In this document: in pieces, positions 7,595 through 16,985 of the stretch | Position numbering within the stretch: the first letter of the stretch is position 1 | Layout of the letters: every line of letters starts with the position of its first letter | NCBI GenBank assembly: GCA_964557005.1 | Contig: CAZKYI010000001.1 | Location: 372,001-436,000 of the forward strand | DNA from: JBECKS01 sp964557005 | GTDB taxonomy: Bacteria; Pseudomonadota; Gammaproteobacteria; Pseudomonadales; JBECKS01 | Direction: 5' to 3' | DNA length: 64,000 bases | Notes under the pieces: model-generated | Databases searched by the model: none | The model's input: the letters and a program-made list of their open reading frames with translations, nothing else | What the model was told of the DNA's origin: nothing | Made by a program: the position numbers and the translations under genes

Positions 7595-10276
7595 ATGACT
7601 GAGACATTCTGTAACAGGGAACAACAGCATCATTTACTTTGGAACTTTGACCGGAAATTTGCGGGTTGGTTGCGTGTTTGTCTGTACTTTTTGTCTGTCT
7701 GTCTGTTTGTCTGGCTGCCTCATGCAAGTGCAGATACTTTTTCCAAAGTGCGCGTTTATGATGATTCAAGGCATATCGTTCTGGGGCCTTACCTGAGTTA
7801 TCTTGAAGATACGCAAGGTACACTGGAATGGCAGCAGGCCTTCGAAGCGTATCGTGATCATGCACCTGAAGTAAAAATCCATTACAACGACATTTTCAAT
7901 CTCGGTATTCGGGAATCGATTTTCTGGTTATTTCTCGAATTTGATTTTTCGGCGGTGCACAAACATCAGCCGTGGTTGCTGGAACTGGCTTTTCCTTTGC
8001 TGGAAACGGTGGATGTTTTTCGTGTATCGCCTTCAGGCGAATTGCTTGGCCATCAATTTTTTTACAGCAAGCAAAGTGAAATTTCCCATGCTTCGCTGAA
8101 AACTACAGGTCTGGTCTTTGATCTTGATGCGGAGTCATCTTTTGTTTTGCTCATACGCATTGATTCCTATGCGCTGAATCTTTTGCCAATCCATTTATGG
8201 TCAAGCGAATCATTGGCAAAACATAATAATTTTTTCAGTTATGGTCTGGGTTTCTTTTTTGGCCTGATGACCATCATCGCACTTTACAGCGCCGTGATTT
8301 CTGTATTTCTACGCGACAGACGTTATTTTTATTATTTGTGTTATCTGGTATCTGTGATTGGATTTTTTGTCATTTATAGCGGTGTACTTTTACCTTGGTT
8401 CCCGCAGGTGATGAGTTTTGCAAATGAAAGACTGGTGTTGACCTTTGCCTTGTTTGCAATGGCATTCAGTCTCAAGTTTGTGACTGCTTTTCTTTCCTTG
8501 CCGAAAATTTCAGCCATTCATGATTCTTTGGTAAATCTGCTGATTCTGGTTTTGCTGGTATTTGGTTTGATTGCAATTGGCGAATTCTTTCCCATGATTG
8601 TGTTAACAGCCATGTTGACTCCCGTTTTTGCAAGTGTGATGTTCTACATCATTTTTTTTGCAAGAGCCCGTGGCGCAGCTCAGGCGAATATTATTTTGTC
8701 ATCCTTTATGGTGTGGTTGTTAGCTGCACTGGTATTCGTTGCTGCATTGTTTGGTTTGATTGGCACCAGCCTATTTACCCAGATTGTGCTTTATTTGGGT
8801 GTTGTGTTTCAGGTGCTGGTGTTATCGCTGGCTCTGGCAGGAAAAATCAATGAAGATCGACAAAAGCGTTTTCAGGCATTGATTCGCGAGAATCAGGCTG
8901 TACAGGATTTACGCAGGGTTGAAGAGCGTTCGCTGGAGCGTGTCCTGCTTGATCCACTCACTGCTCTTCCCAATCGTTCGGCATTGGAGCGTTTGAACAA
9001 GGACTTGCTTGAAAACAGGCAGGGCAGGCGAGAGCCACTGGCGGTGTTGTTTGTCCATTTGCAAAGTTATTATGATGTGAGTCATACGCTTGGTTTTCGC
9101 AGTAGTGATTTGTTAATTGAAAAAGCCGCAGGGCGTTTGAATCGTATTGCTGCTGAAATTGATGACTGCATTCCTGTGCAGGTTTCCAACAAGCATCGCT
9201 ATTTTGTTTGCAAGCTCGACAGCGCTTCGTTTGTGGTGATGTTTCGCCAGAAAGAAGAAAAGTCTGTGTATGTTTCTCACGCGCAACATATTCTTGAATT
9301 ATTGAATCGCCCAATCGCCGTTCACGATATGCATCTCGATGTCAATGCCGTGATTGGTATGTCTTTTTCACCTGAGCATAGTACCAATATTTTTACGCTG
9401 GTGCGTTTTGCCCAGGCAGCGGTGGAAGCGGAAGTGGCGCATGGAAATAACAAAAACGTCGTTGCGTTATATTCAAGCATTGTGAGCCAACAAGCTGCAC
9501 GAAAATTAAAGTTAATTAATGATTTGAGAACTGCAATTAAACATGATGAGCTTTATCTGGTATTTCAGCCACAACTTGATTTAAGAGAGCGACGTATTGT
9601 TTCGGTTGAAGCACTGTTACGCTGGAAACACCCTGAGTTGGGTGAGATAAGCCCGAATGAATTTATTATTCTGGCTGAACAAACAGGTTTGATTCACGAT
9701 GTCAGTGAATGGGTCATTGAAAATGCCATTGACAGTTTATTATGGTTGATGGAGCGTGGTTTGAAACTGCATATGGCCATCAATATTTCTGCAAAAAATC
9801 TTGCGCAAGAAGGCTTTGCACAGAATCTGTTTGAGCTGCTCGAAAAACACAAGCTTGATCCAGGTATGATTACTCTGGAACTGACAGAAACTTCCCTGAT
9901 GCACAATCCTGAGCAAGGCATTCGCTTGTTACGTGAGATACATGAGCGAGGTGTAGTGGTGGCGATTGATGATTTTGGCGCAGGCTATTCGTCGTTCTCT
10001 TTTATCAAACAACTGCCTTTGTCTGAACTGAAAATTGACCGCTCTTTTGTGAGTCAGGTCGATAATTTGTATAGCGATCGTGTGATTACCAAGTCGAGTA
10101 TTGTTATGGCACATGAGTTGGGTGCACGGGTGTGTGCAGAGGGTGTGGAATCAGCATCCTGTTTACAGATTCTTGAGCAATTTGAATGTGATCTGGTACA
10201 GGGTTTTTATATTGCCAGACCGATGCCAAAGAACGACTTGCTGGTGTGGATTGGTGAAAGCCAGTTTGGGGCATGA
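7595..10276 (+). CDS. 7TMR-DISM membrane sensor with degenerate GGDEF and intact EAL domain (c-di-GMP phosphodiesterase)
   Basis: This protein of about 893 residues starts with a signal peptide, followed by an extracytoplasmic DISM-like sensory region to about residue 200. Seven hydrophobic helices follow (about 210-410), then a short coiled coil, a GGDEF domain and an EAL domain. The GGDEF signature position reads DSASF (near residue 542), so cyclase activity is not expected. The EAL domain keeps VEALLRW (near 672), the Asn motif NISAKN, the Glu motif LELTETSL, the metal-binding DDFGAGYSS and AEGVES, so c-di-GMP hydrolysis is expected. The frame extends upstream to 7337, but that part overlaps dsbD. 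ATG 7595 gives a plausible signal peptide. A small GTCT-repeat tract lies in the signal-peptide codons. Confidence 0.88.
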   Translation: MTETFCNREQQHHLLWNFDRKFAGWLRVCLYFLSVCLFVWLPHASADTFSKVRVYDDSRHIVLGPYLSYLEDTQGTLEWQQAFEAYRDHAPEVKIHYNDIFNLGIRESIFWLFLEFDFSAVHKHQPWLLELAFPLLETVDVFRVSPSGELLGHQFFYSKQSEISHASLKTTGLVFDLDAESSFVLLIRIDSYALNLLPIHLWSSESLAKHNNFFSYGLGFFFGLMTIIALYSAVISVFLRDRRYFYYLCYLVSVIGFFVIYSGVLLPWFPQVMSFANERLVLTFALFAMAFSLKFVTAFLSLPKISAIHDSLVNLLILVLLVFGLIAIGEFFPMIVLTAMLTPVFASVMFYIIFFARARGAAQANIILSSFMVWLLAALVFVAALFGLIGTSLFTQIVLYLGVVFQVLVLSLALAGKINEDRQKRFQALIRENQAVQDLRRVEERSLERVLLDPLTALPNRSALERLNKDLLENRQGRREPLAVLFVHLQSYYDVSHTLGFRSSDLLIEKAAGRLNRIAAEIDDCIPVQVSNKHRYFVCKLDSASFVVMFRQKEEKSVYVSHAQHILELLNRPIAVHDMHLDVNAVIGMSFSPEHSTNIFTLVRFAQAAVEAEVAHGNNKNVVALYSSIVSQQAARKLKLINDLRTAIKHDELYLVFQPQLDLRERRIVSVEALLRWKHPELGEISPNEFIILAEQTGLIHDVSEWVIENAIDSLLWLMERGLKLHMAINISAKNLAQEGFAQNLFELLEKHKLDPGMITLELTETSLMHNPEQGIRLLREIHERGVVVAIDDFGAGYSSFSFIKQLPLSELKIDRSFVSQVDNLYSDRVITKSSIVMAHELGARVCAEGVESASCLQILEQFECDLVQGFYIARPMPKNDLLVWIGESQFGA

Positions 10277-10310
10277 TAGCATTCGCTGATTTTTTTTCGG
10301 ATGTCACTGT

Positions 10311-11198
10311 ATGTTTAAGAAAATTCTGGTTGTTAGAAATCCCAGTTCAGGGCGGGGCAAAAAAATTGCCTATGTCGACAAGGTTGTTTCTGCATTGAGG
10401 GCTTTGGGTTGTGATGTCACAGTTTATGATACGCAATGTGCTGGCGATGGAATCAGTTATTTACTCAGTCTTGAAGAAGAGTTTGATGTGATTGTTGCAG
10501 CGGGTGGCGATGGTACGGTGAATGAAGTGATTAACGGCATGGTGCATAAGGTGAACACGCCTCTTGCGCTGATTCCGGCAGGCACCACCAATGTACTGGC
10601 CAAGGAACTTGGATTACCCCGCAGAGCTGCGTCGCTGGCAAAAGTAATTGCACAGGGTTTAAGCAAACCGGTTCATTTGGGGCGTTTAAATGGAAAACGC
10701 TTTGCCATGATGGTGGGTGTTGGCTATGACGCATGGGTGGTGAATGAAGTGAATCTCGACATCAAGCAACGCTTTGGCAAGCTCGCCTATGTGATTTCCA
10801 TGTTTCGTGAGGTGTTGAATTTTGGCAAACAGCGTTACCTTGCCGAAGTGGACGGGCGAGTGATTGAATGTGGTTCGATGATTATTACGCAAGGCAAATA
10901 CTATGCAGGGAGCTTCATCATTTCAAAACAGGCCGATTTAAGTAAACCAAGCATGCAGGTGTTGATTGTTGCAACTCGCAGTCGCCTGAAATTTCTGTTA
11001 GTGGTTTTGGCAATGCCGATGAGCCTGATGGAAAAGCTGCCTTTTGTGCAATCCGTTGCTGCACGTAAATTACGCATAAAAACTGAAACACCAAATCCCA
11101 GGCTTGATGTGTTACAAATGGATGGTGATCCCGCAGGCGTGATGCCGGCAGAACTGGAAATTGAAACAAAAGCCATTTCCATGCTGGTTGCTCAATAA
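10311..11198 (+). CDS. YegS/DAGK-family lipid kinase
   Basis: This 295-residue protein has the diacylglycerol kinase catalytic domain: RNPSSGRGKK at the N-terminus, the nucleotide-binding GGDGTVNEVING near residue 65, and PAGTTNVLAKEL near residue 88. The C-terminal beta-rich domain contains the MDGDPAG segment typical of YegS/BmrU proteins. Such enzymes phosphorylate diacylglycerol, phosphatidylglycerol or related lipids at the membrane. It starts 34 bp after the EAL gene on the same strand and may share its transcript. The next gene is convergent with a 13-bp gap and no obvious terminator. The exact lipid substrate is not known. Confidence 0.88.
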   Translation: MFKKILVVRNPSSGRGKKIAYVDKVVSALRALGCDVTVYDTQCAGDGISYLLSLEEEFDVIVAAGGDGTVNEVINGMVHKVNTPLALIPAGTTNVLAKELGLPRRAASLAKVIAQGLSKPVHLGRLNGKRFAMMVGVGYDAWVVNEVNLDIKQRFGKLAYVISMFREVLNFGKQRYLAEVDGRVIECGSMIITQGKYYAGSFIISKQADLSKPSMQVLIVATRSRLKFLLVVLAMPMSLMEKLPFVQSVAARKLRIKTETPNPRLDVLQMDGDPAGVMPAELEIETKAISMLVAQ

Positions 11199-11211
11199 TT
11201 TATCACCGGGT

Positions 11212-12282
11212 TCAGGTGGAACTGCCGTAACCATAGACGGCCTCAATCTTGAATTCTATGCGTGGCGAGTTGCGAAAATCATAATCGCGTTCGCGTGTGA
11301 TACCAGGTGTAATCTGATAGAAAAGCCAATTACTGTAAAAGTTTTTTCTATAGCGGGTTTCAATCCAGTAGCTGTTGAGCTGATCTTTCTTCTTGAGATG
11401 TAATTCATCTTCATTTTGTCCGGCAACGCCAAAGGTGTAGGCAATAGCGCTTTTATCGGTGAGTGGCTGGTAGAAAGTAAAACTTTGTGAGGCGCTCAGG
11501 TAGCTGTTGATATCCCAATAGGTAATCTGGGTAGTGGTTCGATACAGATATTTGCTTTGAAAGATGGGTGTTTCAAACTCAACCTGGGTTTCAGCGGTGT
11601 TGCCGTATGATTTACGCCATTGCAGGGTTTCTGCCACGCGAAATTTCAAATCATGCCAGTGAAAGGTACGGCGGGCACGGAAGCGTGTAAAAGGATCAAT
11701 CGGTGTGCGAAACCTGATACCCGCATCAAATTGAATATTGATGAGCTCACTGGTTTCAAGCATCAAACCCAAAGCGGTAGTGAAGGAAGTGCTGGTAATA
11801 CTTTCAGCCAGATTATTTTGCTGGATAAGCGATGAGTCATGATCCTCAAAGCTTTCATCATCAGACTGAAAACGAAGACGCCAATGTCTTTTTGTGTTCG
11901 GCAGGGCGAGTGAAAGGCTCATTCTCGGTTCCAGCGCAGGATCGTAAAAACGCTGATAACGATTGGCCAGACTCACACGCATTCGGCTGTCTTTGCTTTC
12001 AATGGTGTAATTGTCTTCCGCAAAGAACTTGTCAACAACTCCGGAAAAACGATGCAGGCGTTCGGAAATGGTTTCCTGAGAACGATCAGCGACTATTTTG
12101 CTCGTTTCCAGTGCTTTCTCTTGTTGGAGCATGAAATCCTGATAGAAGGAACCACTTTGCCAGAATATCGGCTTTTGCTCTGCTGTGTTATCGGTGTGTG
12201 TTTCAGCAAAAACAGGCAGACACAGTAACAGCAATACCGTGAAGCAGCCTTGCCTCAACAGGGTACAGATACCAGGAAGCAC
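11212..12282 (-). CDS. Putative outer-membrane beta-barrel protein of unknown function
   Basis: This protein of about 356 residues has an N-terminal signal peptide (CFTVLLLLCLPVFAETHT) and then a long region of alternating polar and aromatic residues typical of outer-membrane beta-strands, for example FRARRTFHWHDLKFRVAE and LNSYWIETRYRKNFYSNWLF. I do not recognise a named family. The frame is open upstream to 12447, but that part lies inside nrdB. The first sensible start is GTG at 12282, one base after the nrdB stop codon. It therefore appears to be the last gene of an nrdA-nrdB transcript, probably translationally coupled. It ends convergent with the YegS-like gene. Function and exact start are uncertain. 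Confidence 0.6.
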   Translation of the reverse strand: MLPGICTLLRQGCFTVLLLLCLPVFAETHTDNTAEQKPIFWQSGSFYQDFMLQQEKALETSKIVADRSQETISERLHRFSGVVDKFFAEDNYTIESKDSRMRVSLANRYQRFYDPALEPRMSLSLALPNTKRHWRLRFQSDDESFEDHDSSLIQQNNLAESITSTSFTTALGLMLETSELINIQFDAGIRFRTPIDPFTRFRARRTFHWHDLKFRVAETLQWRKSYGNTAETQVEFETPIFQSKYLYRTTTQITYWDINSYLSASQSFTFYQPLTDKSAIAYTFGVAGQNEDELHLKKKDQLNSYWIETRYRKNFYSNWLFYQITPGITRERDYDFRNSPRIEFKIEAVYGYGSST

Positions 12283-12283
12283 C

Positions 12284-13597
12284 TTAATCCCAGGTGAGTG
12301 CGCCACCCGTTTGATATTCAATAACGCGGGTCTCAAAGAAATTTTTCTCTTTACGCAAGTCCATGATTTCTGACATCCACGGGAAGGGATTTTCTTTGGC
12401 CTGATATTGTTCAGGCAGCCCCAACTGTACCAGACGACGGTTGGCAATAAACTTGAGGTAGTCTTCCATCATCGCTGCATTCATGCCCAGCACGCCGCGA
12501 GGCATGGTGTCCCGTGCGTATGCGATTTCAATTTCGGTGCCTTCCAGAATCATCTGAATCACTTCGGCCTGAAAATCCTCTGACCACAGGTGAGGGTTTT
12601 CCAGTTTGATCTGGTTGATGACATCAATACCAAAATTCAGATGCATCGATTCGTCACGCAGAATGTATTGAAATTGCTCGGCAGTGCCTGTCATCTTGTT
12701 TCTGCGACCCATCGAAAGAATTTGAGTGAAGCCACAGTAGAAAAAAATGCCTTCCAGTACACAGTAAAAAGCCACCAGATTTCTGAGCAACATGCGATCG
12801 GTTTCCACTGTGCCAGTATTAAAAGTGGGGTCGCTGAGCTGCTGGGTGTACTTCAAACCCCAGGTTGCTTTTTTGGCAATCGACGGCACTTCTCGATACA
12901 TATTGAAAATTTCGCCTTCGTCCATGCCCAGCGATTCAATGCAATATTGATAGGCATGTGTGTGAATCGCTTCTTCAAAGGATTGACGCAAAATATATTG
13001 ACGGCATTCAGGATTGGTAATCAAACGATAGACAGCCAGAGTCAGATTGTTAGCTACCAGCGAATCAGCGGTAGAAAAGAAACCAAGACTGCGTTTGACA
13101 ATGGTGCGTTCGTCGGCTGTCAGGCCATCTTCTTTTTTCCACAGCGCAACATCGGCAGTCATGTTGATTTCCTGTGGCATCCAGTGGTTAGCACAGCCAT
13201 CAAGATATTTTTGCCACGCCCAGTCATATTTGAAGGGCACCAGCTGATTTAAATCGGCACGGCAATTAATCATGCGTTTGTCATCAACTTCTACACGTGC
13301 CGCACCCATTTCAAGCGATTCAAGACCAGCCGCAACATTCATGGTATTGGTCGCAGCCTGAGCCTGTTCTATGCGGCTGTTCACTGGCGCAGTCGCAGGG
13401 GCTTGTTTGTTTTCAGGGCCAAAGCTTTGGCTTAAATCAACCTTTGGTTTATCGCCTAGCGTTGGCTGCTGTGTTGTCGCTGTTTGAGCACTTGCAGATG
13501 CTGCAAACGATGCTTGCTGAGTTTGCGAGTAATTCGACGTTGCTGGCGCAGGCGCACCGAGTTTCTCTTCTGCATGGTAGTCTTCCCAATTTAGCAT
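12284..13597 (-). CDS. nrdB: Class Ia ribonucleotide reductase beta subunit
   Basis: This 437-residue R2 subunit generates the tyrosyl radical used by NrdA to reduce ribonucleoside diphosphates. The first ligand aspartate (near 178) lies in FFSTADSLVANN. Then FEEAIHTHAYQYC gives ligand Glu 209, ligand His 212 and radical Tyr 216, with the spacing seen in E. coli NrdB. The second ligand set lies in YCVLEGIFFYCG and LRDESMHLNFG. Residues 1-100 are a Pro/Ala/Gln/Thr-rich tail, similar in kind to Pseudomonas NrdB. It follows nrdA by 15 bp on the minus strand and is probably co-transcribed with it. Confidence 0.95.
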   Translation of the reverse strand: MLNWEDYHAEEKLGAPAPATSNYSQTQQASFAASASAQTATTQQPTLGDKPKVDLSQSFGPENKQAPATAPVNSRIEQAQAATNTMNVAAGLESLEMGAARVEVDDKRMINCRADLNQLVPFKYDWAWQKYLDGCANHWMPQEINMTADVALWKKEDGLTADERTIVKRSLGFFSTADSLVANNLTLAVYRLITNPECRQYILRQSFEEAIHTHAYQYCIESLGMDEGEIFNMYREVPSIAKKATWGLKYTQQLSDPTFNTGTVETDRMLLRNLVAFYCVLEGIFFYCGFTQILSMGRRNKMTGTAEQFQYILRDESMHLNFGIDVINQIKLENPHLWSEDFQAEVIQMILEGTEIEIAYARDTMPRGVLGMNAAMMEDYLKFIANRRLVQLGLPEQYQAKENPFPWMSEIMDLRKEKNFFETRVIEYQTGGALTWD

Positions 13598-13612
13598 GAT
13601 GAATGGTCTCCG

Positions 13613-16480
13613 TTATTGGCAGGCTTCACAATCGGGATCATCGATTGAGCAGGCTGCGGGTAAGGGCGCTGGCGCACTGCTGGCAACAGCATTCAAGGCA
13701 CCGTCGGAAATGGTTGATTTTTCAGCGGTGGTGGCTGAGCGTGAACGCAGGTAGTAAGTGGTTTTCAGACCTCTTAACCAGGCCATTTTATAGGTGATGT
13801 CGAGTTTCTTGCCCGATGCACCATCAATATGCAGATTGAGTGATTGCGCCTGATCAATCCACTTCTGGCGACGGCTTGCCGCGTCCACAATCCAGCGTGG
13901 TTCAACTTCAAAAGCGGTGGCGTACAGCGCTTTCAAATCCGCTGGAATGCGCTCAATTTTTTGCACACTGCCATCGTAGTATTTCAGGTCGTTCACCATC
14001 ACGTTGTCCCAAAGACCACGTTGTTTCAAGTCGCGTACCAGATGTGAGTTGACAACGGTAAATTCACCTGAAAGATTCGATTTCACATACAGATTCTGGT
14101 AAGTCGGCTCGATGGATTGGGTAACACCGGTAATGTTTGAAATGGTGGCCGTGGGCGCAATCGCCATCACGTTGGAGTTACGCATGCCCTGGGTTTTGAC
14201 AATCGCTCTCAGGCTGTCCCAATCCAGCGTGTAGGACTCATCGACTTCAATAAAATCTGCGCCACGATGTTGCTTGAGGGTTTGCAGCGAATCGATAGGC
14301 AGAATGCCCTGACTCCACAACGAGCCATTGAACGAAGAGTAGCTGCCGCGCTCTACCGCCAAATCGGAAGAAGCCTTAATCGCAAAGTAGGAAATCGCTT
14401 CCATTGAGCGATCCGCAAACTCAACTGCTCTATCCGAGCCATAGGGAATGCCTTGCACGTAGAGTGCATCCTGAAAGCCCATCAAACCCAGGCCGACAGG
14501 GCGATGACGCAGGTTGGATTGTCTTGCCTGCGGCACCGAGTAGTAGTTGATGTCGATGACATTATCGAGCATGCGCACAGCGGTTCTGATGGTGCTTTCC
14601 AGTTTGGGTAAATCCAGTTGACCGTCGGTAATGTGTTGCAGCAAGTTGACAGAACCAAGATTACACACCGCGATTTCATCTGCAGAGGTATTGAGGGTAA
14701 TTTCAGTACACAGGTTGGAAGAGTGCACCACGCCAACGTGTTGTTGTGGAGAGCGCAGATTGCAACTGTCCTTGAAGGTAATCCAGGGGTGGCCTGTTTC
14801 AAACAGCATCGACAACATCTTGCGCCACAAATCCGGAGCATTCACTTTTTTATGCAGGCGAATTTTGCCTTCGGCGGCGAGACGCTCATATTCTTCGTAG
14901 CGTTTTTCAAAAGCCAAACCATACAAATCATGCAGGTCGGGCGTTTCGTTGGGTGTGAACAGTGTCCATTGTTTGCCCTGCATCACACGTTTCATAAACA
15001 GGTCGGGTACCCAGTTGGCAGAGTTCATGTCGTGGGTGCGGCGACGATCATCTCCCGTGTTTTTGCGCAATTCGAGGAATTCCTCAATATCGACGTGCCA
15101 GGTTTCCAGATAGGCACACACGGCTCCTTTACGTTTTCCGCCCTGATTCACGGCAACGGCGGTGTCATTGACCACTTTCAGGAAGGGGACAACACCTTGT
15201 GATTTGCCATTGGTACCTTTGATGTAGGCACCCAAACCGCGCACAGGTGTCCAGTCATTACCCAGACCACCTGCCCATTTGGAAAGCATGGCGTTGTCCT
15301 GAATCGCACCATAAATACCGTGTAAATCATCAGGCACGGTAGTGAGATAACAAGAAGACAACTGGGGACGCAAGGTACCTGAATTAAACAGGGTCGGTGT
15401 TGAGCTCATGTAATCAAAAGACGAGAGCAGGTTATAGAACTCAATAGCACGTGCATGCTTGTCCTGTTCTTCAACCGCCAGCCCCATCGCAACACGCATG
15501 AAAAAGATTTGCGGAAGTTCAAAGCGTATGTCTTCGGAATGAATGAAGTAACGATCGTAGAGTGTTTGCAGACCGAGATAGGTAAACTGAAAATCCCGTT
15601 TTGACACGATGGCCTGACCCAGTCTGTGCAAATCAAATTCCAGCAGGCTTGGGCTGAGCAGTTCGAGTTCCACACCTTTTTTGATGTACGCAGGCAGAGC
15701 CTTGGCGTAGAGGCTTTCCATTTCGCTATAGGTGGCTTGTCTGGCGATGTTCAGAAACGTGAGTGCCTCGCTGTGCAGGCGATCCAGCAACAGACGTGCT
15801 GTGACATAGGTATAGTTAGGCTCTTCTTCAATCAGGGTGCGTGCAGTCATCAGCAGTGAGGTGTTGACTTCCTGAAGCGGAATTCCGTCATACAGGTTCT
15901 TGATGGCAGCATCGAGAATTTTCTGGGCATTCACGCCTTCAAGACCGGTACAGGCCGCATTGACCATGCGTGCCATACGTGCCTGATCGAGAGGCGCTCT
16001 CAGGCCATCTTCAAGGGTGACGGTGAGCGTGTTCGCAAGACTGGTTTTGTCGAGGTTTTGCAGCTGGCGTTCCTTGGCGCGTTCACTGCGATACAGTACA
16101 TAAGAACGTGCAACCTTGTGTTCTCCTGAACGCATCAAGGCCAGTTCAACCTGATCCTGAATATCCTCAATGTGAATGGTACCGCCTGTCGCAAATCTGC
16201 GTTTGAAAATAGAGGATACCTGTTGCGTGAGCTGATCCACTGTTTCATGGACACGGCTGGAAGCTGCCGCAGTACCGCCTTCAACCGCCAGAAAGGCTTT
16301 GGTGATGGCGATGGCGATTTTGTCATCATGATAATCAACGACCGTGCCATTACGCTTGATGACATGAATACGCCCGGGCGCAGTTGCAGAAACTGCAGCT
16401 TCGGGTGTGCGTGGTTGATGCTTGTTCATGGCTGGGGTTGGGGTACTGCTGGCGGTGTTGGGTGAATTCTCGATTTCCAT
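13613..16480 (-). CDS. nrdA: Class Ia ribonucleotide reductase alpha subunit
   Basis: This protein of about 955 residues is the catalytic R1 subunit. A low-complexity N-terminus leads into the ATP cone (HVIKRNGTVVDYHDDKI near residue 40), the allosteric activity site. The barrel domain carries the substrate-reducing cysteines (LSSCYLTTV and AVCNLGSVNL). The C-terminal tail ends DCEACQ, the CxxC pair that relays electrons from thioredoxin or glutaredoxin. ATG 16480 is chosen because the upstream extension to 16603 runs into the regulatory region and has no homology-like character. Transcription probably starts in the 505-bp gap to glpK, which contains NrdR boxes and a DnaA box. Confidence 0.95.
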   Translation of the reverse strand: MEIENSPNTASSTPTPAMNKHQPRTPEAAVSATAPGRIHVIKRNGTVVDYHDDKIAIAITKAFLAVEGGTAAASSRVHETVDQLTQQVSSIFKRRFATGGTIHIEDIQDQVELALMRSGEHKVARSYVLYRSERAKERQLQNLDKTSLANTLTVTLEDGLRAPLDQARMARMVNAACTGLEGVNAQKILDAAIKNLYDGIPLQEVNTSLLMTARTLIEEEPNYTYVTARLLLDRLHSEALTFLNIARQATYSEMESLYAKALPAYIKKGVELELLSPSLLEFDLHRLGQAIVSKRDFQFTYLGLQTLYDRYFIHSEDIRFELPQIFFMRVAMGLAVEEQDKHARAIEFYNLLSSFDYMSSTPTLFNSGTLRPQLSSCYLTTVPDDLHGIYGAIQDNAMLSKWAGGLGNDWTPVRGLGAYIKGTNGKSQGVVPFLKVVNDTAVAVNQGGKRKGAVCAYLETWHVDIEEFLELRKNTGDDRRRTHDMNSANWVPDLFMKRVMQGKQWTLFTPNETPDLHDLYGLAFEKRYEEYERLAAEGKIRLHKKVNAPDLWRKMLSMLFETGHPWITFKDSCNLRSPQQHVGVVHSSNLCTEITLNTSADEIAVCNLGSVNLLQHITDGQLDLPKLESTIRTAVRMLDNVIDINYYSVPQARQSNLRHRPVGLGLMGFQDALYVQGIPYGSDRAVEFADRSMEAISYFAIKASSDLAVERGSYSSFNGSLWSQGILPIDSLQTLKQHRGADFIEVDESYTLDWDSLRAIVKTQGMRNSNVMAIAPTATISNITGVTQSIEPTYQNLYVKSNLSGEFTVVNSHLVRDLKQRGLWDNVMVNDLKYYDGSVQKIERIPADLKALYATAFEVEPRWIVDAASRRQKWIDQAQSLNLHIDGASGKKLDITYKMAWLRGLKTTYYLRSRSATTAEKSTISDGALNAVASSAPAPLPAACSIDDPDCEACQ

Positions 16481-16599
16481 AACTGAAACCCTGGGCAATG
16501 TCGTATGGCGGTTATTGTTTTTGTGTTGTGTGCGGCTGTCATCGTCCTTGCAAATTCCTTTTACCAAGCCTTGAAGGAAAAAATGGCCAAACCACCAAA

Positions 16600-16615
16600 A
16601 CACAAGATATTGTGT
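16600..16615. promoter_or_regulatory. NrdR box (nrdA-proximal)
   Basis: The 16-bp site ACACAAGATATTGTGT closely matches the NrdR consensus ACACwATATATwGTGT. It lies 120 bp upstream of the nrdA start codon. NrdR is the ATP/dATP-sensing repressor of ribonucleotide reductase operons. Confidence 0.75.
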
Positions 16616-16841
16616 TTTGGTTATCAGACTAATTTCCTCAGACAGAACAAGTATTTAGGCTTGCCTGCTGATTTTTTACTTCAGGTTTTTGCAGTGAATG
16701 CCAGTACGAAACAAAAGATTCCCAGGTTGCAATTTTTGTTATTATCACAACATCTTGGGGTTATCTTTGCACGAACTACAAGATAGTGCGGTTGCCTGTG
16801 CATTGCAAGTAGAATTTGGTGTGAGTTTAACAAGGAAAACC

Positions 16842-16850
16842 TGTGGATAA
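16842..16850 (+). promoter_or_regulatory. Perfect DnaA box upstream of nrdA
   Basis: TGTGGATAA is the exact complement of the DnaA consensus TTATCCACA. DnaA is known to bind upstream of nrdAB in E. coli, so the location makes a regulatory role plausible. A single 9-mer could also occur by chance. Confidence 0.5.
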
Positions 16851-16911
16851 ACAGGGTATATCAGGTGCACAAAAACAGGGCTGGTTTGCTCAAAAATGAA
16901 GCGAGTGCCCA

Positions 16912-16927
16912 ACACTATATCTTGTGT
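16912..16927. promoter_or_regulatory. NrdR box (glpK-proximal)
   Basis: ACACTATATCTTGTGT matches the NrdR consensus closely. It is 432 bp from the nrdA start but only 58 bp from the glpK start, and 312 bp from the first box. Paired NrdR boxes are normally about three helical turns apart, so this distance is unusual. Confidence 0.65.
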
Positions 16928-16985
16928 TGGGTAAACGATAAAATTATTTAATCACATAAGCAGAATCCGGTTTCTGGAGAATTAT

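Larger units (their letters stand above)
16481..16985. promoter_or_regulatory. 505-bp divergent control region between nrdA and glpK
   Basis: This is the longest non-coding gap in the window. It holds a near-ideal NrdR-type palindrome at each end (16600-16615 and 16912-16927) and a perfect DnaA box between them. A 93-codon open frame on the plus strand (16505-16786) is here, but it has no ribosome-binding site or recognisable similarity and runs across the first NrdR box. I regard the region as regulatory for nrdAB and possibly glpK. Confidence 0.7.

Noticed and set aside
16505..16786. 93-codon plus-strand reading frame upstream of glpK
   Set aside because: It lies in the nrdA-glpK control region, crosses an NrdR box, has no ribosome-binding site and no recognisable protein character beyond one hydrophobic stretch.
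16774..16788. Third NrdR-like sequence ACTACAAGATAGTGC
   Set aside because: Only the right half resembles the consensus. The left half does not match at any register.
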